NCBI GenBank assembly: GCA_006384855.1
Contig: VCJN01002130.1
Location: forward strand, 52,086-116,085
Source of the DNA: Tetraselmis striata
Taxonomy: Eukaryota; Chlorophyta; Chlorodendrophyceae; Chlorodendrales; Chlorodendraceae
Reading direction: 5' to 3'
Length of the DNA: 64,000 nt
Shown here piece by piece: positions 33,708 through 46,584 of the stretch (positions are counted from its first letter, which is position 1; each line of letters starts with the position of its first letter). The notes beneath the pieces are model-generated. The model searched no databases and was not told where the DNA came from. It saw only the letters and a list, made by a program, of their open reading frames with translations. The translations under genes were made by a program, and so were the position numbers.

Positions 33708-34344
33708 TTCGACGACCTCAGATGTCCTACTAGGGTTCCGGCGACTACTTTGACCGACAGAACGTAGACCCGCCGTCCCAACTGTTTTTCTCAACATGCC
33801 AATTATAAATTAATAGTATATCGACATCACTTCTTGCCCGAACGCGGTGTCGCCAGCGGTTACTTTGACGGACAAAACGTTGGCCGGCCCCACCGGCAAC
33901 CCGCAAGATGCGGACTCTAGCGCGACCCCACATGTCGCCTGAATGCTATTCACCGTCGTCAGCGTTTATGGTATGTACGTTGACCGGAACCTCCCAAACA
34001 TGTGCAAGGAGGCCTGGATGTTTATCCACAAGGTCGACTTTTCTCCGGCTCCGCAAGATTATGCCGGGAGGTGTATGACCTATTGAACTTACCCTGACTT
34101 TCGCGCAACATGCCACCCGTGGTACCACTGTGCGCCGCACACAGCCACGCATGTGTGGCTATAAGACTACTTCGACCCAAAGCATGGCAAAACTGAGAAG
34201 ATCCGCAACCCTTCCTCGGACCGAGAAGAGTGGCATCGTCTACCAGCTTAGACGAACAAAGCCAAAGTCTTCAAAATCTACATGGACGACCACACATGGT
34301 AGCCTTCAGGTAGGCCGTACCTCGTTTCATAGGCACTTATGTGA

Positions 34345-34915
34345 ACCGAGGTGACCTCGAGTCCGGGACGTGCATATTGTTATCGACGGTCATAACGTGA
34401 GTTTATCAAAATTTTGGACATGCAACGGAACCGAGGTGACCTCGAGTCCGGGATGAAAGGCTTGTTCTCAACGGAAATAACGCGAGTTCCTCATACTTAT
34501 TGACATGCAACTACGGAACCGAGGTGACCTCAAGTCCGGTAGGAAATAATCGCTCTCGACGAAAATAACGCGAGTTCCTCATAATTATGGACTACCCGCC
34601 ACGGAACCGATGAGGCGACCCCGATCCGGGTCGCACAACGTAACGTTTACTACATAACTGTGGCAACCTCGTATTTATTAATTGGCATTCAGTACAGACA
34701 CCGAGGTGACCTCGTCTCCGGGATGAACTGATCGTTATAATCAACGGAAATAACTCGAGTTTCTCATAATCATGGACATGCAACGGAACCGAGGTGACCC
34801 CGAATCTGGGTCACAACGTATGGTTATGTACTACTACGTAATTGCGGCGACCTCATGTTCACTATTTAGCATTCAATAGAACCGAGGTGATCTCAAGATC
34901 ATTGGGAATGGGACA
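34345..34915. repeat. Satellite of seven 85-95-bp units
   Basis: The core accgaggtgacctcgagtcc starts at about 34345, 34430, 34518, 34605, 34700, 34788 and 34881. The core contains a near-palindrome, gaggtgacctc. Two kinds of spacer are seen: type A (gggatgaa ... acggaaataacgcgagttcc ... atggacatgcaa), and type B (gggtcacaacgta ... actacgtaattg ... ggcattca). B follows copies 4 and 6. Confidence 0.85.
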
Positions 34916-36190
34916 AGATTAGAGCGTAAACGGTACATGACACGCCGCTGTAAATTGTCCCGTTTTTTTGGTACAAAATCCGAGCGTGTAACCCTGTGCA
35001 GTTTTTTAGGGTTTCTACCCGTTCGCATATACTTGCATAAAGTACATGTGCACCTAATGGTGGCGTGGTGGGGCACCAGTAGTCCTCGCCATCTAAAGTC
35101 GGTTGGTGCATAGTGCGGGCATTTGTCTGCTTACCCCACCTAGTCCAACCGATCTTGGTCCAACATGACCGACCACACTGGAGGGGGCATGGGGGCGGCG
35201 GGGGTAGAATGCTGGGCGTTGCTTTGCAAGCTATCAACGACCTAGCCGCCGCAATAGAGCGGGCGAAGGCCGTCGTTGTCGCGAATGATGGGACGTTCGG
35301 TAGGCAAGAGGTTGTTGGGTTGACAATGAGCTATATCGAGTACATGTGACCAGCCATCCCATCCCCGCGTAGTGCCACCCCGTTCGACCCTGCGCCTCTA
35401 GGAGAGTTGTTCATGGGGCCTCTCATGCGGCCTCACGCGTCTTTGGCCGAAGGGGTGGCGTCAGAAGTAGCTGCCGAAGGCAACCGCGGTCGGCATGGAA
35501 GCGTGCAACTGGACCGGCGAGTCGTTAGAGGGGATGGGGGCCGTCGAACACCCTGCCTAAGGCGCACGTGCTATCGGGCATTGGCTTCCTGCCGAATACG
35601 TGACACCGAATGTGCCGACTACAAAGCTGTCAAGGCGGCAATATCTGTCCTCCCGACTACTCAATGGCGATACCTGCATACCTCAGGGGATACTAAGGTG
35701 CGCAGCATCCCCCCTACTCGCCCGCTCGCCTTCCTACACATTGTAGCCTTCCCGCTTTGCAATCAATGGGCTGGAAACCACCACTTGGAAACAAGCCAAT
35801 CATTACATGGATGGGGGCCCGTGGACCACCCCGACTAAGGCACAGCCATAACCACAGCATGAGATCGGGCAGTAGCTTCCTCCGAGTGAGAGGAAGGCAC
35901 ATAAGTCGGCACCGCCAAGGCTTCCCTTATATGATAGCCCCTGCCTGCTATCCTGTGCTGCCCCTAGCATTTGCCTCTGCATCTTTTCATAAGTTGGCTG
36001 GTGATTTCATTTGTGTGAAGAACATCACACCTTGTGCGACGATTCATATCTCCTGATGTGACGGAGCGATATTTATTTTGAGAATATTGTTATTTTCAGT
36101 TTCAGACAATTTCGATTTCAAACTCCCTGTTTGATTTATGCAGCAGTCATCCAAGCTGCTTGCTGACCACTATGATGCTGTCTGTGGCGT
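34916..36190. other. Gene-poor region
   Basis: Short open frames only (for example 35407-35838, 143 codons), with no family likeness. Nothing supported. Confidence 0.4.
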
Positions 36191-36199
36191 TGGCATTTT

Positions 36200-36850
36200 G
36201 TGACAGTTTTATCATCAGCTAATTTTGAGTTTCCTCATGAACCGACTCTGGACACCAATTCTCCTGTGGAATCTGCCAGTGTTATTCGTAAAGGCTGGCA
36301 ATTTTGGGACAGCATCACTGACTCAGTCAGAGACAGTCAAGTCAGAGATTGGGTCAGACATGGCTATCGTATGAACTGGGCTGACGGACCCGCTCCATCC
36401 AGCCATCTGCCAAATCACCCTTATGCTCTTCAGCACCCTGATTTTATTGATGGGCAGATCGCTCTGCTGTTGCCGCTGGGCCATATCAGAGAAGAATCTG
36501 TGCGTCCTGTGGTCTTGAATTCCTTGGGTGTGGCTCCTAAATCCCATGGTGGTCTCAGGCTGATCTGTGACCAGCGTCATGTCAACAAGCATTTGGTTTA
36601 CACTCCTTTCAAAATGGAGTCGTTATAAAAATTGTCAGACCTGGTAAATCCCGGTGACATGCTGACCAGTATGGACGTGACTCAAGGCTATTATCATGTC
36701 CGCCTCCATGACTCAGCTGCTCCTTACAATGAGTTCGAGTGGAGAGGAAAATTCTATACTTGGCGGGTTCTGTGTTTTGGGCTATCCGATGCCCCCCAAA
36801 GCTTTCATCCGCCATGCTGGACGGTCGCGCAAAGGCTCCATTCTAGCGGC
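36200..36850 (+). mobile_element. DIRS-like reverse-transcriptase relic
   Basis: The frame encodes the N-terminal part of a reverse transcriptase: WVRHGYRMNW, HPDFIDGQIALLLPLGHI, SLGVAPKSHGGLRLICDQRH then VNKHLVYTPFKMESL. After an in-frame TAA at about 36626 it continues with SMDVTQGYYHVRLHDSAAPY, FEWRGKFYTWRVLCFGLSDA and PQSF. The phrases FEWRGKFY, LDxxxGYxHV and FGLSDAPQSF suit the DIRS/PAT tyrosine-recombinase retrotransposons known from green algae. The catalytic YxDD box, RNase H and recombinase are absent, so only a fragment remains. Confidence 0.7.
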
Positions 36851-37499
36851 TCCTTGTTGGCTTGACACGCCTTACGCTTCAGCCGAGGCCGAAAGTCGGC
36901 ATCGGCCTCGGCGTCGGCTGCATTTGTCAGACGATGCTGCTTCCGAGCACGCACGAATGCCGAGTTATGCTTGAACGGCAGCATGTCGCCACCCGTAATG
37001 CCCCAGCAAAGCGCCCATATTTCAGCATCGGCTTCAAATATTTAATATAACATAGGGCGCTGACATATATATAGCAGAAACGCCCCTTCTCCTTGGTCTT
37101 TTTAGAGAGCAAGTCTGCAGCCTTGTTGTGCAGGCGCCGCGTCGGAGGCGCTGGAGTATATGCCTACTTTCTGGATAGTGGCTCATGTGCCACATGGCGA
37201 CAAGATTATTAGTAAGCCATATAAATACAAAGGCGCACAACAAAACTGTATCGCAGCAAGGTCACCCATTGGCAAATGGCGTCCCTATTTCGAGGGCGGC
37301 TGCGACTCGCCGGCAGCGAGGGCAGGGAGTGGTGTTGCTCGTGCCAGCTTTGGCACTCGGGAGATGTCTGTGGAACGTGCGATCATGGCGACAGCGATGC
37401 AGATGCCCGCGTGATGGAGCGGGAAGCGGAGGCTGCGTCGGGCTCCGTCGCAAAAGGAGCTCACGGCATTTCTAGAACATGCCAACAACTCTCAACTTT

Positions 37500-37890
37500 A
37501 GAATGAGGTGTTCGCTCTCCCTGTCACAGCATGTAGGGAACGGATCTTGTTCAACCAGCTCGATGCGGCGTCGGGCATATGGACGGTGGCCATCCCCACC
37601 GCGCGGACGGTCATGACTCCGCATGGGCTGCGGGAGGTCGCTGCCGGGTACTTTTTTCTGCATCGCCCATGCCTGGCTCCGGCGGTCGGAGGCCAGATCA
37701 TCCTGCCCTCAACAGTGCACAACCCCGGCACTGTCGACCTCTATGGCGACGCGCTCATGAACCTCATGAGAGGGCACCATACGGGCTCAACAAAAGGCCT
37801 TAGTCGCAAGAGAGTTCCTCGTCGGGATCCTGAGCTTGATGGCGGCTCGAGAGCGTGCTCGCTGCCTCATCATACTGCGTAGATTCGTCC
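37500..37890 (+). mobile_element. Possible LINE C-terminal fragment
   Basis: The frame at 37508-37882 reads RILFNQLDAASGIWTVAIPT then ARTVMTPHGLREVAAGYFF. The layout (R-x-x-x-N..SG-x-W-x-x-x-x-PT, then a hydrophobic R-x-R-L-like stretch) resembles the region after the reverse transcriptase in some algal LINEs. The match is weak, and the flanks shift frame. Confidence 0.25.
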
Positions 37891-39949
37891 GCCATCCCGT
37901 TGCCGAAGCTTCACAGCACGTCCGGGGATTACCCTCGCATACATACACGTGCACGCGTGGCCCGGACTTTGAACCGTACGCGCATCACTCATTCATTGCT
38001 GCTGAGCATGCAAGGGTTTCACTGGTGCTAGTCCTATCCCGGGGGCGGAAAAAATGACGCCCTTGCTGTTATTGTGCCTTCTTTGTGATGCGCCAAGAAA
38101 TACTGTGCGGATGTGATTGAGGCAGTGGTGCCGGTATCGGTGCTCGCGTAGTCGCTAGTACACATGAACTGGCGTGGGTTCCACATACGCTGATACAAAT
38201 AAGTATGCAGTTATTCCCAAAATAGCACAGTTCGCAATTTAAAAATTTGTATCGGGATAGTATCCGGATACAGGCGGATTTTTCATAAGGGGCGATTTCA
38301 AGTAAAAGGATTAGTCTAGCTAGCAACCATTCACTAAAACGAAATTGAAAAACAATAACGAAATTTTTTACTCGCACTATAGCGACTACTGGTAGTGCTG
38401 TGAGTACCTGCTCTGTTCCCTGCTCAAATTATCCGAATATTCTCAATGATATAAATTTTGCGGTGATGATCAGGGGTGATATGAGCATCGCCAGAGGATC
38501 ACCCCCAGCAGGCCCCTAGATCATCCGTGAATCTAGCGTCGACACGTTTTCATCTCGCAGCACATTGCAACTACTAATCGGACTTTGAACGAGGGTGTTG
38601 TAGTCGCTTTGGCGGTACGTGAGATCAGCTGCGCGCTGGATGAGCCGGGCAGGGATTTCGATGAGTCACGTAGAGGAACCGGGAGCAGTCGCAGCGTATC
38701 GTCATATCGTCTACATCTAAGGCGATTAATGTACCCGTACGGGTATCACTATCAGCAATATAAAACAGTAGTTTGGGTACTGAGCTCGTATAGGTACGAA
38801 ATAGTCTTTGCTTCCACCGCGCAGCGATAACGAAATCTGGGCGAGTTGCGGACGATGCGGATCACTACCGTCCTCGTACACTACCCGTGCTCGTAGCAGA
38901 ATGTTAATATTGTTATTTATATTGATTAAAAAAACCAATGAACGATGTACATGCCCCGCCCCGCTGTACTTGTATTGCTCCTGGCCTGGCCTGCTACTGC
39001 TGGCGGCCGGGGTGGCGAGCTTTTAAATTATTTAAGATTATGACAACGATATCCCGGCAGCTGTCGTTACGGGTGGCGTCGTACCGCCTGTGGCGTGGTA
39101 GGCCGCCAGCCCCAGGGCGTGTGGCGGCGGCGACAACGTAGTGCGCGCTGTAATCCGTGCATGAGTTTCCATGGGCGCTGTACTCGTACGTATCCTGATG
39201 ATGCACACATAGTCGCTGTGTGGTGCGTGCACATACGATGGCTCGCCAGAGTAGTGCGCCTTCTGCTGCTACTATCAAGTTCCATATCCTGGGGGTGCAG
39301 CTACTGATATAGCGTGCCCCACGACGGCGCAAGCAGTAACGCAAGGTGAGTAGGCTCTGCTTGATGCAAACCACCCCATCAGCCCGAGCCGTGCCGGTCA
39401 CCAATATTTCTATGGCGTCAGGCCCTCCGCGCCGAGTCGCGCACGTTATATACGGCCAGCGACATATCCAATAATTCAGCTGGGCGAGGTAACAGGGTGC
39501 GCATACCAACACACAATGCCGATCAACAGTGTTGGCCACCACTGCTCCTCAATTGGTTGTCAATTGTGCCTTTCAGTAGGCTTGCACTCGTAGTTCAGTA
39601 TGCGGTAGTTGTGCGTTACAGGCGGGGGTGCGGTGCACGGACGCATCGCCGCCATGTTGGATCGGGCCTTTGTTCTATGCAACTACTACCATACATATTC
39701 CTCGCTCATTGACACGCCCCCGCATATGTTTTGCTTGATGCAGGAAGTTCGTTTACTAAGCGCTCATCCGAAGCAGCTCAATTTGTGCGCCCGCATTCCG
39801 TCCGTGCGGACTACGCCAAGAGCTGTGTTATTGTTGTTCGAGCTTGTGCGCTGATTCGGGAGGCGGTGGATCATCGGCGGATCATCGGCGTCTGATCTAT
39901 CCTTCAGTAGCCCTCACCAAGCCGCTGCCGGCGGACGATAGGTGGCAAG
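37891..39949. other. Region upstream of the synthetase gene
   Basis: AT-richer sequence without a gene I can support. I looked for the missing N-terminal half of the condensation domain (HHxxxDG motif) here and did not find it. Confidence 0.4.
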
Positions 39950-42900
39950 ATGGCGGCACCGTCCGAAGTTCTGGGTCTCTCGCGTAGCAAGCCTCCGGTA
40001 GCGGAGCTGCCTTACCTGAAGCCGGCGCATCAGCAGCTGAAGGCGACGCCACGCTACGAACACGTCCGCATACCGGTGGACGCCGCTCTAGTGACCGAGT
40101 TGAAGGTGCGGGCGATCTCCCAACGGCTGTTGCACAGTTTCACATCGTCACCCGTATCTCGCATATCACACGGGCTCGTCCGGGCCCTGCCTTACAAGAA
40201 AAGATCAGCATTTCGTTCCATTTTTTTATTGATACGCAATATTAGTAGCACTACGCCGAACTTGATGAAGCCGTAAATTTGTCTCGTTCATTACGATCGC
40301 GCTGGCTTCGAAGATCAAATGGTCGTTGTAACCATAGTAGACTTTGTAGACTGTAATATTATTCCTACACAGTCTACGAAGTTTGCTGATTGCTCGCGGA
40401 GGTGGTCTTCCGATCCATTCCGTTCAGCGACGCTAACGTCTTGGGAAGCAGATGCGACGAATGAAGCGACGTCGAAATAACGTCGAAACGGGCTATTGAA
40501 GTACCACTCTCGGAATAGACGTTCAGCAGTGCGACCGAGGCTACTCGTGTCCGGCGACGTGTGAATTCCATCACCACCGGACTGCGACGGTTTGCGACGA
40601 TACACACGATGTGCCCGTGAATGAAGTAGCCGCCCTCCGTCAGACTGCGCTGTTCGGATTCGGCATCGCAATCACCTGGCTCGTCCAAGCTTGAATTCAC
40701 TTTTGCCAGTCGCGTCGTCTCTCAAGTGTCGAGTTCCTATTGCATGAAGCTCTGCTTTTTTTTGCCGGTCAGTAGCAGCAGCACATGAATAGCAAGGGAC
40801 ATGCCAATGCAGTCGAAAGCGACGAGTATTTATTCATCTGAGCATAATCTTCCCTGTCGCCGAAAGTGTTATTATCGAGTGTAGGCAAACGCACGTGTAG
40901 TGTGTGCATCGAGTGTCTATCGATACAGTTCGGTCGTCGGTCGAGTGCCGGCGGCGTACCTCGTCCTCCTGTATGAGCAATCCTGTCAGCCGACGGTTTG
41001 CCGAGACCATCTATAAGCATGCATATAGGGATCGCGATACGGCCAGATCGAACCATTTGATCTACAACCGGCCGACTACTAAAAGCACCTTGTCTTCCAT
41101 CTTCGCTATCGCAGGCCCGTTGCAAGAAGGCGGGATCGGGTTCGGAGGCAGCCTTCCTCGCCGCATTGCAAACCTATGTCTTCCGCGTCACGGGCGTCGC
41201 CGATCTTTTATTCCTTCACGTGTCGGCTACTGCTGAGGCAGATATCCTGCGCGTGGTGGTGTCCCCTGACGATAGCCTGTCAGGTAAAATGCTGTGGCAA
41301 CTCCGGCATCTCGCAGTGCGCGGCCTTTGTCGATTACCTGCTTGGTCGATTTGATAATTGCTGCTATCAAATTATCGACAGTCTTGTGATACTGTCAAAC
41401 CGTTACATCAAATCGAGATGATCATATGCTATCAAACCGTAATTAATGCGACATTACTACAAACCTCAATTCAGATTGATAAAATGTTACCACATGTCGT
41501 TGGATGCTCCCCGGGCAGTCTTGGCACGTTACACTGTTCCAAAAGTGTCGGAGTCTAGTACCCAGAGCGAAGTCGAAGAGATGATTACAGCTTCTTTAAT
41601 TCTTCATAGTCATTTGCTTTTTCCTGCAGCATAGCTTCTGCCTGTGAATCTCGGTGCTCCGAAATCCCGCGAGGTATTACTCGAGACTGCATGATACTGT
41701 TGCAAATCACGCAGTGTTATTATCATTGACCGTTGCGTTTGTGCGACTCATAATTTCACGTAGTACTACATTTTTTGAAAGAAAAGGATGTTACAATAAT
41801 GAGCTGTCTCACATGCTGAAGTGCGGGGAGGGGGTAAACTTACCTGTAATGGGGCCCTATTGTAGGTGGCGATTTGGGTGTAGATAGTTGCAAATAGTGC
41901 ATGAAGCAAACCTTGCTGGCCCTGGTTTTGCCCGGTTCTGTCCTGCAGACGATGCTGGCTGCCCAAAGCCACAGCCCCTGTCAGCTCAGCGTACTTGCCG
42001 GCTGGACATGCGGGCTGATGAGGCAGCCCAGCCATGACTGTGAGGTAGCCCTGTAGCGCAGGTAGAGATGACAGTTTCAGTAGTTTTCCCGCCTTCTCTG
42101 CCGGCATATTTGACATGCTTTTGATTCTCATTTGTTCGTCGCGTGTTGCTGGTTTTGGTACCTATGGCGGCAAGAAATTATGGTCTTTCGTACGTAGCTC
42201 GCTGTGCGGAAACAACACGCGATGTTTGACCCGGTCAATGCATGGATAAAAACTTGTTGCGAAACTATGCCTAATCATAAGAGCAGAATGCGAAGTGGGA
42301 TTTAGTGAGGGATTCGCATGCAGACCCCCTCTTACCTCAGCTGCCTGGATGGACCGAGCAACTGTGGTAAATGGTTGTCTCGAGGTGCCAAAGGGAAGTG
42401 ATGCAGTATTCACACAATGATGGCGATATTTCGTAGTACCGAAATGTCGTTTGCCTGATCTTTTGCGCGGGTGGGGATGTGCGGGTGGCAGCGTGAACTG
42501 TTGTGCGAGTCTCACCCGTATCAATTCCAAGTGGCGTGTCTCCCTTCAGCACAAGTGTCTGGTGGTCGGACTGATGTAGCCCTCTCCGGAAATGATGCAC
42601 CGCTGGAATGCAGATGTTCTCGATGCAGCTGCCCAGGCGCTGTCAACCGTCCGCCAGAAGCGCAGCCAGCACAGCCTTGCAGATTCCGTGGCTGCCCTTG
42701 AGGCCGCTCAGGTGGATGCTCCTTGCGCTGTCATCTCCTTCTCAGCTGACAAGGACGCTGCCATCAAGGCAGCCTCAGCTTTGCCCTCCAAGAGGTATGC
42801 CGTGACGGCCGGTGGTAATGGTGCCAACACGCACTATGGACTACTGCTACATTTCCTCGTGATTGGTCCATACTGAGGCGTCCTCCGCTTTCGCTGTCCC

Positions 42901-45900
42901 GGCAGGTACGGTTGGTGCCTGAACGTCGACCTGGACGCGAAGGAAGTCGGCCTGTCATACGACGCCAATCGCTACTTTCACGAGTTCTCCTCCACTCCCG
43001 AGGCGGTCGCCAACCATCTGCACCGCATCCTGGACCTAATTTGCCACGCGCCGCACGAGACCCTCATGCGTACGGACATCCTGCAGGTGCGCGGCCGCAC
43101 CCCCCCTGACATGGCACTGTGATTCTCTGGATCCATGCCAACCACCCCTTGATTTGCCCATGGCCACCTTCTCGCGCTGACCTCTCCTGATGTCCGTGTC
43201 CCTGGCAGGCAAAGGAGCGGCACCAGCTGCTAGAGGAGTGGAATGTGACGGATGTGGCGTACCCCAATGCCACCATTCACGAGCTGGTGGAGCGCTCCGC
43301 ACGCCTGCACCCCGCCAAGACTGCAATCATCTTTGAGGACAAACCACAGAGTTACAGTGAGCTTGACACCGCCGCAAACAAGCTGGCCCACTACCTTGTG
43401 CAGGCGGGCGTGGCGCGTGGCGCACGCGTGGGGGTGTACCTCCACCGCAGCACAGAGCTGCTGGTCGCGCTCGTGGCGGTGCTCAAGGCTGGCGCCGTGT
43501 ACGTGCCGCTGGACCCGCTGTACCCCAAGGACCGCGTTGCGGTCATGCTGCAGGACTCCAAGGCCGCGGCAGTGGTGACAGACGCTAACCTGGCTGACGG
43601 CCTCACTGGCGTCCTGCCATCCTGCACCAAGGTGCGCCACGGAATGTCTCAATTCCCCCGATGTTTTTCACTGACTTGCGTGCTGCTCCTGGCGGTGCTT
43701 GTTGCGGCATGTCATTGCAACTGGGTGCTGACGTAACATACCTTGTTATACCTTGTCATACCTTGACATACCTTGTCACAAAATACCTTTTATTGTAAGC
43801 CTGCGATTGGGCTCACTGGTAACCCATCTAGCATTTGCTATACTTCCGCTGTAGTGTTGTCAACATTCCACCCAAAGTCGCGCAACTACTTGCCAAAGTT
43901 GCCAAAGTCGCTGCTTCACCATCCGTCCGGGAAACGTCTCACACTAAATATCATTCGCAAGTTTGTAGCCACCATTGATTATTGATAGCTCTCCCAAGTT
44001 TGAATAGACAACTCAGCAGTCTATGAGGATGGAAGTTCGGCAAATGGAATAGGAATATATTGGATAATGTATTGTCCGCTTTCTCTCGCTGTATAGTTTG
44101 GATTATTTGGAAGAATCTGATGGATACATCTCAGTAATACATGGATGTGTAATGATGCTCAACGATAAGACAACATCAATCATATGGGCGCCGTACATCT
44201 GTAATGCGGATATAGTGCGTATACACACTGGCAAGGCCCATGTAGTGTGGTAAGGATATTTTTTTGATGAGGATTGCATGCATGAAGGAAGACACGATCT
44301 TTACAATTGCTTCTAAGCAATCTATTAAAATGGAACTTCGGCAAGAATAACAAGATGCGAGCATCCTTGTGAACTAGCTGCCATTCCGTTCCAGCTCATA
44401 TAGCCCATTGATCGTGCCCCCCTTTTGGCTTGGCTGCCGGCAGGTGGTTGCGATGGATGCGTCGGCGTCTGCCATCGCCGCCATGCCCGCCGTCAAGCCG
44501 CCCTCCGCAGCAGCCGCCTCCCCAAAGGACCTGGCCTACACTATCTTCACCTCCGGCTCAACCGGGCGGCCGAAGGGCGTGTCCATCACGCACGCGGCGC
44601 TGGTCAACCTGCTGCACCACTTTCACCGCCAGCTGAACGTCGGCGCCAAGGACGTCTTGGTGGCCATCACCACCGTCTGCTTCGACATCGCGGGGCTGGA
44701 GCTGTTCATGCCACTCAAGGCGGGCGCCACGCTGGTGATGGCCTCACGCGACCAGGCGGCAGACGCCAACATGCTGGCGGACCTGCTGGACGCCAGTGGT
44801 GCCACGCTCATGCAGGCGACTCCCGCCACGTGGCGCAACCTCATCGCGGCCGGGTGGCCGGGGAAGCCCCGCAGCCTGCGCGGCCTCTGCGGCGGCGAGG
44901 CGCTCCCGATCGATCTCATGCGCGGTCTGCTGCCGCAGCGCCTGAAGGAGCTGTGGAACGTGTACGGGCCCACAGAGACCACGGTGTGGTCCACTGCCGC
45001 TTGCCTCAAGCAGGGCACGGAGACCGTCCACATCGGCAAGCCCATTGCCAACACGCAGGTGTATGTGCTGGACGCCAACCTCAACCCGCTGCCCGTCGGC
45101 ATCCCCGGGGAGCTGTACATTGCCGGCGACGGCGTGTCCCCCGGGTACCTGGAGCGCCCGGACCTCACCGCCGAGGTGAGCTGCTCTGCTGGGGAGCCAT
45201 GCGCACCGGCCATGCTACAAGTGAAGCTCACCCTCTGTAACCTTGCCATTGCTTCCCGACTCGAGGATGGAAATGCTCTGTTTACCCCCCCCCCCCCCCC
45301 CCCCCCCCCCCGAGAGAGAGAGAGAGCACTGCATTTATCCGAAACCGCGGCATTAATCTACTAATGTGTCGGTGGCAATAAATTGCATGGTGGTGCCCGG
45401 CCGTGTTTTGCCACCCTTCGAGCGGTTTTTCCCCTAGTTCTATTTCATTGTGGTATCATCCATCTCTCACCTTCTTATCACTGCTGATGTTTTATCGTGA
45501 TAGATTGTTTGCACGTGACAGAAAGGACTACGTAATCCTTCGTTTCTGCACTACATCCTGTGCTGACAAACACCAGTAGTGTACTTGTGCGTACCAATGC
45601 TACTAGTACTATGTACCAGAGTACTCGGAGTGTACTCTTGCGGGCCAATACGCGATTGAGTGGAGTAATATCATCTTATCATCGTGCCTTGCTCCGCATC
45701 CCTGCATCGCTATCTTCTCTCAAACAGTGCAGGTATTGTTCTCCCAATTAGATGGGCAGTACTAATTCAAGTAGTGAACTCAGTACTTTCAAAATCAAAT
45801 CGCAATATGACTACGATGTATCTGTCAGTTTTCTTGAACGAATCCAAATTACCATCAGCTCATTTTCCATTTCTATTTCTATTCCTATCGCCGAACTCCC

Positions 45901-46551
45901 ATCATAAATGACTGGGTAGTCCACACGACTATTGCGGTCTCTCGGTTTGGGGGGGGCATGCTGGTTCAGACGAGAGCCCCGAAACCGCTGCAAAATGTAC
46001 CAACCCGTGGCTGGTCACAGCTATTTGGCGCAGCACGTGGACGAGTATCCGGCATGCCCTGTGCACTGGGTGCATATCTACTGTTCTAACCCTAACTACT
46101 AACAACTAGAACCCTTAATATAATGTAGTGTGTGTACTATAGTTTCGGGGTTTGTGTTAGGGTTGTAGAGTGAACCTGCACCGGAAAAAACTCTAATAAA
46201 CTGTATTAAGGAAGTTACAACAGCCAAAAACTGTAATGAACTGTAGTTGACGGGACCGCGATATCGCCACGCAGAATCTGCGACTTCACGGCACAGAAAT
46301 ACCCAGCTATTTTGGTGACTCGTGAACCTAATTAAACATTCCGGGATGCCTCAATGACTGCATGCCTCAACTGCGAGCTGACCTCCCTCCCTGTCCCACT
46401 TTCCCCTTCGCATGTGACGCAGAGGTTTGTGGCCAACCCGTTCAAGAACAGCGGGCGCATGTACCGCACTGGCGACCTGTGCCGCTGGCGCAGCGACGGC
46501 ATCCTCGAGTGCCTCGGCCGGCTGGACCACCAGGTCAAGGTCCGCGGCTTC

Positions 46552-46584
<33 letters not shown>

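Noticed and set aside
34345-34915. CRISPR-like array (regular repeats with spacers)
   Set aside because: The spacers are not unique but fall into two repeated types, the genome is eukaryotic and no Cas genes are present; it is a satellite.
42592-42794. ATG at 42592 as the start of the synthetase
   Set aside because: An acceptor at 42613 (gcag|ATGTTC) joins in phase to upstream exons with condensation-domain likeness, so this ATG lies in an intron.
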